In this document: positions 56,659 to 63,616 of the stretch, piece by piece
Position numbering within the stretch: the stretch's first letter is position 1
Layout of the letters: the number at the start of each line of letters is the position of its first letter
DNA from: an uncultured Treponema sp.
GTDB lineage: Bacteria; Spirochaetota; Spirochaetia; Treponematales; Treponemataceae
Assembly (NCBI GenBank): GCA_949300145.1
Contig: CASGDA010000006.1
Location: 124,001-188,000, forward strand
Direction of reading: 5' to 3'
DNA: 64,000 nt
Position numbers and translations under genes: made by a program
Notes under the pieces: generated by a model
Seen by the model: the letters and a program-made list of their open reading frames with translations, nothing else
Told to the model about the DNA's origin: nothing
The model's database searches: none

Positions 56659-56743
56659 GGAGAGATGTCCGAGCGGTCGATGGTGCAGTCTTGGAAAGGC
56701 TGTGTACCGAAAGGTACCGGGGGTTCGAATCCCCCTCTCTCCG
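56659..56743 (+). tRNA. tRNA-Ser (GGA anticodon)
   Basis: 85-nt class II tRNA. Acceptor GGAGAGA/TCTCTCC, anticodon stem CAGTC/GGCTG with loop TTGGAAA, variable arm GTACCGAAAGGTAC. With the other three, this completes the usual bacterial set of four serine isoacceptors in one cluster. Confidence 0.94.
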
Positions 56744-56774
56744 GATAACCCTGTTTATGCAGGATGAACTTTTT

Positions 56775-56883
56775 CGGATAGCCCAGGTCCTATGCAAAGA
56801 ACGCCTTTCAAACCCCGCCAGATCCGGAAGGAAGCAACGGTAGATAGTCCGTTTTTGTGCCGTAGTGTACCTGGGCTTCCCCG
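56775..56883 (+). ncRNA. ffs: Signal recognition particle RNA (4.5S, small type)
   Basis: RNA core of the SRP, binding Ffh for co-translational membrane targeting. The conserved apical segment with GGAAGGAAGCA occurs at 56825-56835, near the tip of a long hairpin closed by GCCCAGGT (56781-56788) and ACCTGGGC (56869-56876). Outer pairing of CTTTTTCGG with CCGAAAAG, followed by five T near 56887-56893, probably terminates transcription. No Alu domain, the form usual outside Gram-positives. Confidence 0.92.
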
Positions 56884-56955
56884 AAAAGTTTTTCCCTTCA
56901 ATCCTTCCCCGGATTACTCTTTACTCCGGACTTTTCCGAATACCAGGACATGGAA

Positions 56956-57933
56956 ATGAGCGCTTACAAAATCTTTATCGACGGACAGGAAGGGACGACC
57001 GGCCTGAAAATTTATGAGCGTTTTAAAGGCAGAACCGATATTGAAATCATACAGATAGAGGAAGCGGAGAGAAAAAATCCCGCCGCCCGAGCGGAATGCA
57101 TAAACGCCTCCGACTTTACTTTTCTCTGTCTTCCCGATGCCGCGGCGAAAGAATCCGTTTCCCTGAGGACAAATCCGGGAACCCGCATTCTGGACGCCTC
57201 CACCGCCCACCGGACGAACCCGGACTGGGCTTACGGCTTCCCGGAACTGGCCCCGGATTTCCGCGAACGCATCGGGCGGGCGGATTCCGTCGCCGTGCCG
57301 GGCTGTTACGCCAGCGGATTCCTGGCGCTGTGCCGTCCGCTGGTGAAGGCGGGAATCATCCCGGCAGATTACCCGGTCGTCTGTCATGCGGTCTCCGGGT
57401 ACAGCGGCGCGGGGAAAAAAGCGATAGCCCTGTATGAGGCCGCCGGCAGAAGCCCTGACTTGGATTCTCCCCGGCACTATGCGCTGACACAACGCCACAA
57501 ACATCTGCCGGAAATGCGCGCCGTAAGCGGGCTGGCCTTTGAGCCGGTCTTCAACCCGTACATATGCGATTTTTACAACGGGATGGCGGTGACCGTTCCG
57601 CTTCATGCCCGGCTGCTCGGCAAAAAAGTTTCGGCGTCTGACGTCAGGGAAATCCTCGCGGCGCATTACGAAGGGGCGCGCTTCATCCGTTGCCTTCCGT
57701 TCGCGGGCGAAACCTCCGGCGGGGATGCGGCTGACGGAAGCGCCGGACTGGACGGATTCATCGCGGCGAACACCCTCGCAGACACGAACCGCATGGAAAT
57801 CATCGTCTCCGGGAATGACGAACGCATCATCCTGACCTCCCGTTTCGACAACCTCGGCAAAGGCGCCTCCGGAGCGGCGGTGCAGTGCCTCAACATCATG
57901 ATGGGGATCCCGGAAGACACGGGGCTTGCATAA
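56956..57933 (+). CDS. argC: N-acetyl-gamma-glutamyl-phosphate reductase (short class)
   Basis: NADPH-dependent third step of arginine synthesis. 325 residues, the short ArgC class. IFIDGQEGTTGLKIYERF near residue 5, LDASTAHRTNPDWAYGFPEL near 84, the catalytic Cys in VPGCYASG near 116, VSGYSGAGKK near 150 and the HKHLPEM histidine region near 180. ATG 56956 is chosen because AGGA lies 7 nt upstream; an ATG 6 nt earlier would sit too close. No other arg genes are in the window. Confidence 0.92.
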   Translation: MSAYKIFIDGQEGTTGLKIYERFKGRTDIEIIQIEEAERKNPAARAECINASDFTFLCLPDAAAKESVSLRTNPGTRILDASTAHRTNPDWAYGFPELAPDFRERIGRADSVAVPGCYASGFLALCRPLVKAGIIPADYPVVCHAVSGYSGAGKKAIALYEAAGRSPDLDSPRHYALTQRHKHLPEMRAVSGLAFEPVFNPYICDFYNGMAVTVPLHARLLGKKVSASDVREILAAHYEGARFIRCLPFAGETSGGDAADGSAGLDGFIAANTLADTNRMEIIVSGNDERIILTSRFDNLGKGASGAAVQCLNIMMGIPEDTGLA

Positions 57934-57945
57934 AACACCGCCGCC

Positions 57946-58193
57946 GTGCAAATCGACTTAACCTGCGGAAAAATCACTTCCAGACTCTGGCTTTTCGCGC
58001 TTCCGCTCATGGCGGGAAACATCCTCCAGCAATTCTACAACCTTGCCGACACACTGATTGTCAGCCGCTGCATCGGGACGGAGGCCCTGGCGGCTGGATT
58101 CTCGCGGACATCACGGGAATCGTGCTGTACAGAAGAATTTCTGCGCAAACGGAAAGAAAGCATACCTCAACATTTCCGCCAGGAAAACTATAA
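57946..58193 (+). pseudogene. MATE transporter remnant with internal deletion
   Basis: The GTG-started frame encodes about 48 residues of a MATE N-terminus (LWLFALPLMAGNILQQFYN and ADTLIVSRCIGTEALAA). Immediately after, the frame that is shifted by one base encodes GWILADITGIVLYRRIS, which looks like the last helix and tail of a MATE protein, ending at TAA 58191-58193. The middle (about 350-400 codons) is missing and the two ends are out of frame. The junction lies near 58091-58098 at a short GGCTGG-like sequence. Not functional. An intact MATE gene is at 50074. Confidence 0.8.
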
Positions 58194-58212
58194 ATATACC
58201 TAACCTGATATA

Positions 58213-58250
58213 CAAAAACGGTATGCGGGCAGCCAATGTCCGCATACCGT
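58213..58250 (-). terminator. Intrinsic terminator of the lipoprotein operon
   Basis: ACGGTATGCGG (58240-58250 on the minus strand) pairs perfectly with CCGCATACCGT (58218-58228) across 11 nt, followed by five T. It is 13 nt after the lipoprotein stop codon. Confidence 0.9.
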
Positions 58251-58262
58251 ATCAAAGGGATC

Positions 58263-58745
58263 TCACACTTTTATAAGTGCATAAATCACACAAGAGGAGA
58301 AGGAATCAACCTCACGGCATATCTGACCAGTCATCTTCCGTGTATTTGCTATGTCCGTTAAATACGCTCCATGGACCTCCAAATATTTTTCTGGAAGTTG
58401 ATAGAGGTAGGTAAGCTCATAATCATTCCTATCTTCACTTCCCGGAGTTTTTCCATTTTTTAACTCAGATCGATACACGAATATCTTCCCAACATCATTA
58501 AATGGCTCACTTTTGCCGGCGGAAACAAAATTTTGGCCGTCAAAATAACCAATGTCATACACTTCAACAACAGCGAGAAACAAAACCTGTGAACTCTCAT
58601 TAAAAATTGTTACAGTTCCATAATTTTTAGGATCAGAAGTTCCGGTAATATCGCTGCTACTGCTACCGTTATCACAACCTGAAAAATATAAAACACCGGT
58701 TATCAGACAGCATATCAGTAAAAATGTTTGCAATGCTCTTTTCAT
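58263..58745 (-). CDS. Small lipoprotein of unknown function
   Basis: 160 residues. Lipoprotein signal MKRALQTFLLICCLITGVLYFSGC with Cys24, then a Ser-rich tether and a compact domain: YGTVTIFNESSQVLFLAVVEV near residue 41, then FDGQNFVSAGKSEPF. No family recognised. AAAGGATGGG precedes the ATG. The start overlaps the stop codon of the Asn-rich small protein (ATGA), so the two form an operon behind the poly-G promoter. Likely outer-membrane or periplasmic. Confidence 0.75.
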   Translation of the reverse strand: MKRALQTFLLICCLITGVLYFSGCDNGSSSSDITGTSDPKNYGTVTIFNESSQVLFLAVVEVYDIGYFDGQNFVSAGKSEPFNDVGKIFVYRSELKNGKTPGSEDRNDYELTYLYQLPEKYLEVHGAYLTDIANTRKMTGQICREVDSFSSCVIYALIKV

Positions 58746-58915
58746 TTTTTCCCATCCTTTCCTGCATTTCTTTTATCCGAATTGTTATTGGGATTAAGTT
58801 GATTCGCACGGTTATTAGTCGTACTTTTGTAGGCATTGTTGTTGTGATCCAACGTTGTGTTATTACTGTTCAGCTGATCCGCATGATAATTCAAATCATC
58901 TTTCTTTTTTAACAT
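58742..58915 (-). CDS. Asn-rich 57-residue protein upstream of the lipoprotein
   Basis: Too short for typical ORF cut-offs but convincing: GGAGGT lies at ideal spacing before ATG 58915, and the TGA overlaps the next gene's ATG. 15 of 57 residues are Asn. Two imperfect copies of one motif are visible, HADQLNSNN (about 11-19) and RANQLNPNN (36-44), separated by HNNNAYKSTTNN. No signal peptide or membrane helix; the start is Lys-rich. The RANQLNPNN motif recalls small uncharacterised bacterial proteins with N-x-N-Q-x-N-P-N-N segments, but that link is from memory. Function unknown. Confidence 0.7.
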   Translation of the reverse strand: MLKKKDDLNYHADQLNSNNTTLDHNNNAYKSTTNNRANQLNPNNNSDKRNAGKDGKK

Positions 58916-58961
58916 AAAACCTCCTTCTCAAACCCACCATACCAAGTGGATTCTAAATGTC

Positions 58962-59000
58962 TTTATATCGTACCCCCCCCCCTCCCGAATAAAATGTCAA
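58962..59000 (-). promoter_or_regulatory. Poly-G-containing promoter of the small-protein/lipoprotein operon
   Basis: On the minus strand a perfect -35 TTGACA (58995-59000) is followed by an interrupted G run: GGG-A-G10, where the ten G are 58973-58982. TACGAT (58967-58972) and TATAAA (58962-58967) follow as candidate -10 elements. Spacing is 22 or 27 nt with ten G, too long for full activity; losing about five G would give 17 nt for TACGAT. Slipped-strand change in the tract could switch the operon. Confidence 0.6.
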
Positions 59001-59045
59001 GCTTTTTTTTTATTAATTTTTCAGGAAAGCAGTTCTTTCCCCTTA

Positions 59046-59074
59046 TTGCACTTACACCGGCTTGCGGGTACAAT
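59046..59074 (+). promoter_or_regulatory. Leaderless-type promoter of the M29 peptidase gene
   Basis: TTGCAC (59046-59051), 17-nt spacer, TACAAT (59069-59074), then GACGGC and ATG 59081. No Shine-Dalgarno sequence. Confidence 0.65.
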
Positions 59075-59080
59075 GACGGC

Positions 59081-60217
59081 ATGAGTTATCTTCAAACAAC
59101 TTCCGAAGCGGCGCAGACAATCGTCCGCAACGTTCTGGGTATCGCCCGGGGTGAACAGTTCCTGATACTGACAAATCCCGAACCGGATGTCCAGGAAATA
59201 AGCATGGCTTTATACGAAGAAGCCCTGAAGATTGGAGCGGAAGCTACAATTGTATTGCAGCCTGTAAAAACACAGCTGGATTATGCAAATGAAGCGGCGC
59301 TGGCGGCCTTTGGCAGCGGTCCTTCCGTATGCGCGTCAATTTCCGCCAACAAGATGGGAAAAGACAGGGCCCGCATGAGCGCCCCTTTTACAGGAAAAGA
59401 CGGAAGAAAAATCGACCATATTTTCCATTATCTCATGGATGAGCAAAAAACGCTGAGAGCCATATGGACTCCGGGCATCACAGTCGATATGTTCAGAAGA
59501 ACCGCCGGCATTGACTATGTTCTTCTGCAGAAAAGGTGCGAAGCCATCTGCAAGGCCCTTGAAGGAGCGCAGACAATCCGGGTCACGTCTCCGGGCGGAA
59601 CAGACATAACTGTTCCGGTTGCTGGCAGAACCGCATTCCGGGACGACGGCAATTTCCGGACGGGAGGCGACGGCGGAAATATTCCCGCGGGGGAAGTGTT
59701 CATAAGCCCGCTGCCGGGGAAAAGCGAAGGCGTGATTGTGTTCGACGGCTCAATCAGCCTGACGGAAGGCGACATGATTACGGAAACGCCGGTGAAGGTT
59801 GTATACAAAAACGGTTACGCCGTGGAATTTTCCGGCGGGAAAGAGGCGGAGCTTCTGCGGGCATCCGTTGAAGCCGGGGAACAGAAAGCGGATGCGCTGG
59901 CGGCTGAAGGAAAAATCTCCGGAGAGGAAGCCGCGACATACAGAAAAAACGCGCGCGGCCTGGGAGAGCTGGGGATAGGCCTTAATCCCGCGGCTGAAAT
60001 ACGAGGTAATATGCTGGAAGACGAAAAAGCGTTCCACACATGCCATTTCGCCATAGGAACAAACTACGACAATGACGCGGACGCATTGATTCACCTTGAC
60101 TGCCTTGTCAGGAATCCGACCATCACAGCCTATTACAAAGACAGGGATCCCTTCGTAATCGAGGAAAACGGTATTCTCGCTCCGTGGATTCCCGGCGGCG
60201 AAAACAAGGGAAACTAA
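59081..60217 (+). CDS. M29-family metallo-aminopeptidase
   Basis: 378 residues of the AmpS/leucyl aminopeptidase M29 type. Metal-binding residues fit: GGNIPAGEVFISP near residue 205 (Glu), GELGIGLNPAAEI near 300 (Glu), CHFAIGTNYDNDAD near 330 (His) and IHLDCLV near 347 (His, Asp). Start at ATG 59081 because an in-frame ATG 135 nt upstream would add an unlikely Pro/Phe-rich extension crossing the promoter. Probably a cytoplasmic dimer. Ends convergently, overlapping the mtn stop codon by 4 nt. Confidence 0.85.
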   Translation: MSYLQTTSEAAQTIVRNVLGIARGEQFLILTNPEPDVQEISMALYEEALKIGAEATIVLQPVKTQLDYANEAALAAFGSGPSVCASISANKMGKDRARMSAPFTGKDGRKIDHIFHYLMDEQKTLRAIWTPGITVDMFRRTAGIDYVLLQKRCEAICKALEGAQTIRVTSPGGTDITVPVAGRTAFRDDGNFRTGGDGGNIPAGEVFISPLPGKSEGVIVFDGSISLTEGDMITETPVKVVYKNGYAVEFSGGKEAELLRASVEAGEQKADALAAEGKISGEEAATYRKNARGLGELGIGLNPAAEIRGNMLEDEKAFHTCHFAIGTNYDNDADALIHLDCLVRNPTITAYYKDRDPFVIEENGILAPWIPGGENKGN

Positions 60218-61056
60218 TTATCCGGGGAAATATTCCAGTCTCCCGCGGATTCCAGCATTCCGCAAACCACCGCCGCACTCATCATGGAAGCGCGGCGGGC
60301 AAATTCCCTGTGAGGCATACCGGCGCCGTCGTCCGCCATATCGGAAACGCTTCTTAGAATCAAAAAAGGCAGCCCGTTGGCGGTACAAGCCTGGGCGACC
60401 GCGGCTCCTTCCATTTCAACACAGGCGGGGGAAAAAGTTGAAATTATTTTCCGCCGCAACTCTTTGTCCGCAACGAAAACATCGCCGGAAGCAATCCGTC
60501 CTCTTACAATGGCGGGGAAACGTTTTTCAGATGACGCGGGATTTTTCACAGGGAACGAAAAAGAACCGTCTTCCATGGAGGCGAAAAAATCCCCGCCCAA
60601 ACCCGAAAAAGCTTTTTCAGCGGCTTTTAGCATTACAGGGTCAGCGGCGAAAAAAGGACTGTCTGTCCCGGGAAGCTGGCCGGGGGCATAGCCGAATGTC
60701 CGGACATCCACATCGTGGAAAACAGCGTCTGACGAAACAACCATGTCCAAAACTGAAAGCCTGTCGTCCGTTCCGCCGGCGGTTCCTGTATTTATAATGC
60801 GGGAAACCCCGAAACGTACCGCAAGGATTTGAACGCACATAGCCGCATTCACTTTGCCCACACCGCAGAGGGACACGGTGACCGGAACTCCGTAAATATA
60901 TCCGTCATAAAAACGCATCCCCGCGTATTCAAAACTTTCGCAGGAGGAGAGTTTTTCAAGAAGCAAATCAATCTCCGCCTGCTCCGCGCCTATTACACCC
61001 ACTTTCGGGGAAATTCCTTTCACGGCATTCTGTCCGTTAACGGCCTGTTCTTTCAT
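60214..61056 (-). CDS. mtn: 5'-methylthioadenosine/S-adenosylhomocysteine nucleosidase
   Basis: Cleaves MTA and SAH to adenine and thioribose sugars, clearing SAM by-products. 280 residues: KVGVIGAEQAEIDLL near residue 18, CGVGKVNAAMCVQIL near 64, INTGTAGGTDDRLSVLDMVV near 88, SGDVFVAD near 190, and CVEMEGAAVAQAC near 212 with the catalytic Glu; RSVSDMADD ends the active site. An insertion of about 35 residues precedes SGDVF. Start ATG 61056 follows TATTAT by 6 nt; no ribosome-binding site. Confidence 0.9.
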   Translation of the reverse strand: MKEQAVNGQNAVKGISPKVGVIGAEQAEIDLLLEKLSSCESFEYAGMRFYDGYIYGVPVTVSLCGVGKVNAAMCVQILAVRFGVSRIINTGTAGGTDDRLSVLDMVVSSDAVFHDVDVRTFGYAPGQLPGTDSPFFAADPVMLKAAEKAFSGLGGDFFASMEDGSFSFPVKNPASSEKRFPAIVRGRIASGDVFVADKELRRKIISTFSPACVEMEGAAVAQACTANGLPFLILRSVSDMADDGAGMPHREFARRASMMSAAVVCGMLESAGDWNISPDN

Positions 61057-61068
61057 AAGAAGATAATA
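61057..61068 (-). promoter_or_regulatory. -10 element directly before mtn
   Basis: On the minus strand TATTAT (61063-61068) followed by CTTCTT and the ATG at 61056. The -35 is weak (TTTATT at about 17 nt). Spacing predicts a leaderless mRNA. Confidence 0.55.
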
Positions 61069-61106
61069 CCCCAATCAAGTGAAAAAATAAACAGCCTTCA
61101 TTATGA

Positions 61107-61135
61107 TTGATAAAATACGCAAAGTTGTATATGCT
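61107..61135 (+). promoter_or_regulatory. Leaderless-type promoter of purU
   Basis: TTGATA (61107-61112), 17-nt spacer, TATGCT (61130-61135), GGATTC, then ATG 61142. It is divergent from mtn with the promoters about 40 nt apart. Confidence 0.65.
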
Positions 61136-61141
61136 GGATTC

Positions 61142-62005
61142 ATGTCTCAAAATAATTCTTATACCCTGACGGTATCATGTAAAGACCAGAGCGGATTGAT
61201 TGCCGAAATCACCGGATGCATTGCAAAAACAGGCGGAAACATCCTGAATCTTGCGCAGCACACAGCGACAGATATAGGAATGTTTTTCTGCAGAATTTCA
61301 TTTTCGGATGCGGAAACGACGCCGGCATTCTCGGAATCCCTTTTCAAAAACAATTTTGAAAAAACAGCGGAAAAATATAATCTCAACTGGCATATATTCA
61401 ACAATGCCGTAAAAAAAAGGGTCGCGGTATTGGTTTCAAAAACAAGCCACTGCCTTTACGAAATACTGCTGAAACATGCGGACGGAGCCCTTGACTGCGA
61501 AATTCCGGTTATTATTTCAAATCATCCGGATTTAGCCCATATAGCCACGTCCTTCCACGTCCCGTTTTACCAGGTGGATCCTGGAAAGGGAAAAGAAGCC
61601 TATGAAAAGGACTTAAATCAAATCCTGAAAGACTACAAAATAGATTTGGTGACGCTGGCCCGCTATATGCAGGTCCTCAGCGGAGATTTCTGCAGGGAAT
61701 GGCACAACAAGGTGATAAACATACATCACGGATTTTTGCCCGCGTTCCAGGGAGCGAAACCATACCACCAGGCATGGAAAAAAGGCGTAAAAATCATCGG
61801 AGCCACCGGGCACATAGCCACGGAAAATCTGGATCAGGGGCCGATAATTTTCCAGGACATAATACGTGTGAACGACACCCAGTCCATAGAACAATTCATC
61901 AACCTGGGGAAAGATGTGGAGCGCCGGGTTTTTGTGGAGGCCATACGAAGATACCTTGCCCACGCCGTATTTTTCCATGACGGAAGGACCTTCGTTATAG
62001 AATAA
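61142..62005 (+). CDS. purU: Formyltetrahydrofolate deformylase
   Basis: Hydrolyses 10-formyl-THF to formate and THF, balancing the folate pool. 287 residues: an N-terminal ACT domain (TLTVSCKDQSGLIAEITGCI, residues 7-26) and a formyltransferase-like domain with VISNHPDL near residue 130, VINIHHGFLPAFQGAKPY near 195 and IIGATGHIATENLDQGPII near 218 (catalytic Asp). Start chosen at ATG 61142; an in-frame ATG 39 nt upstream lies before the promoter -10. Confidence 0.92.
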   Translation: MSQNNSYTLTVSCKDQSGLIAEITGCIAKTGGNILNLAQHTATDIGMFFCRISFSDAETTPAFSESLFKNNFEKTAEKYNLNWHIFNNAVKKRVAVLVSKTSHCLYEILLKHADGALDCEIPVIISNHPDLAHIATSFHVPFYQVDPGKGKEAYEKDLNQILKDYKIDLVTLARYMQVLSGDFCREWHNKVINIHHGFLPAFQGAKPYHQAWKKGVKIIGATGHIATENLDQGPIIFQDIIRVNDTQSIEQFINLGKDVERRVFVEAIRRYLAHAVFFHDGRTFVIE

Positions 62006-62092
62006 GGCCCCACGCCTTTCACGGCGGATTTTGTCTGCGGTTGTTTCCGGTTGTCTGGAATTAAAGGAAGATATTCCGGAAAAACATGTAAT

Positions 62093-63616
62093 ATGTCCTC
62101 TAAGCTTGACAAAGACGAAACTTCTTCCGAAAATAGAAAAATGAAACGAAAACAAATATGGTTCGGAGCGGCCGCTTTTTCGGCGGCGCTTCTCCTCTTT
62201 TTCATGATAACGCCGGCGCTTTCCGCATCCGGTTCCCCGCAGCAAAAAAACTCTGCAAGCGCTGAAACTGCCAGATACCTTCAGCTTTTTGACTACGTAT
62301 TCTCCTATGTACAGGATCATTACGTCGATGAAGTCGATCCCAAGGTTTTGTACGAGGGGGCCCTCCGGGGAATGCTGGAAAATCTGGAGGATCCGTACAC
62401 AGCTTACATTGACAGCGAAAGCGCAGTAAAAACAAGCCTCAATGACACCACACAGGGTTCTTTCGGAGGCGTGGGGCTTTCAATCATGAAGCCGTTCATA
62501 TCCACTCCGGAGGAACCTGCCTATGTGGAGGTCGCTTCACCGATTGAAGGAACGCCGGGACAAAAAGCGGGGATACAGCCCGGAGACCTCATAATAAAAA
62601 TCAACGACATAAATACAGCGGATATAACTATGGAGGAAGTGCTTTCCCATCTCCGCGGTCCCGCCGGAACTGACGTGAATCTTATAATCCGCCGGGGCAA
62701 GACCATGGAATTCCCGGTAACACTCACCAGGGCCATTATCGAAGTCCCCACCGTGAAATACGCGATGATGGAAAACGGAACCGGATATCTGCGGATTGTT
62801 GAATTCACACCGCTCACCCCGGACAAGGTTCAGGAAGCGCTGGATTCCTTCACGCAGGCAGGCTACTCAAAACTCATAATAGACCTGAGGAACAATCCGG
62901 GAGGCCTTATCACCAGCGTCATCAATGTCGCCGACAAATTCATTGAAACCGGCGTAATTGTATCAACCCGTTCCCGGATTCCCTACGAAAACAGGGAATT
63001 CTCGGCTTCAGGCGCAACGACAGAGGTAAGCCCGTCGATTCCGATAGTCGTTCTTATAAATAAGGGGTCCGCCAGCGCATCGGAAATCCTTGCGGGGGCA
63101 TTGAAGGATCACAAACGGGCTTACCTTGTGGGGGAAACAACCTACGGCAAAGGTTCCGTCCAGCAGGTTCTGGACCTGCTCAACAACGACATGATGAAAA
63201 TCACCATCGCCAGATATTACACCCCCAGCGGGGCGAATATCGACAAACAGGGAATTCCGCCGGATATGCAGGTGTCTTTCCACGAGCTTACAGAAGATGA
63301 AGAAAAGGCTCTGTCGGAACTTTTCAATACAACAAAAATAGCGGACTTTGTGGAAAAAAATCCTGATTTGACCTCGCAGGATGCGGAAAAATTCGCCGGG
63401 GAATTATACAAAGAATATCCGGTTGAGAAGCGGATCCTGAAAAGACTTGTGATGCAGGAATATTACCGGACACACACCCAGCCCCTGTATGACCTTGAAT
63501 ACGATATACAGCTGAAAGCGGCCGTTGACCTTTTAAACAATGAAAACGTCAACAGCCTGACAGCTTCGACAAAGACTGTCCAGGAGCTGCAGGAAAAAGA
63601 GCCGGAATCAAAATGA
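62093..63616 (+). CDS. ctpA: C-terminal processing peptidase (S41 family)
   Basis: 507 residues. Membrane anchor IWFGAAAFSAALLLFFMI (about 21-38), then a periplasmic part with a PDZ domain (GGVGLSI and GTPGQKAGIQPGDLIIKIND near residue 160-180) and the S41 protease core: LRIVEFT, IIDLRNNPGGL near 265, catalytic Ser in KGSASASEIL near 325, and Lys in TYGKGSVQ near 350. It degrades or trims periplasmic proteins at their C-terminus. The start is uncertain: ATG 62093 or 62141. The rsmE start overlaps its stop codon. Confidence 0.92.
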   Translation: MSSKLDKDETSSENRKMKRKQIWFGAAAFSAALLLFFMITPALSASGSPQQKNSASAETARYLQLFDYVFSYVQDHYVDEVDPKVLYEGALRGMLENLEDPYTAYIDSESAVKTSLNDTTQGSFGGVGLSIMKPFISTPEEPAYVEVASPIEGTPGQKAGIQPGDLIIKINDINTADITMEEVLSHLRGPAGTDVNLIIRRGKTMEFPVTLTRAIIEVPTVKYAMMENGTGYLRIVEFTPLTPDKVQEALDSFTQAGYSKLIIDLRNNPGGLITSVINVADKFIETGVIVSTRSRIPYENREFSASGATTEVSPSIPIVVLINKGSASASEILAGALKDHKRAYLVGETTYGKGSVQQVLDLLNNDMMKITIARYYTPSGANIDKQGIPPDMQVSFHELTEDEEKALSELFNTTKIADFVEKNPDLTSQDAEKFAGELYKEYPVEKRILKRLVMQEYYRTHTQPLYDLEYDIQLKAAVDLLNNENVNSLTASTKTVQELQEKEPESK

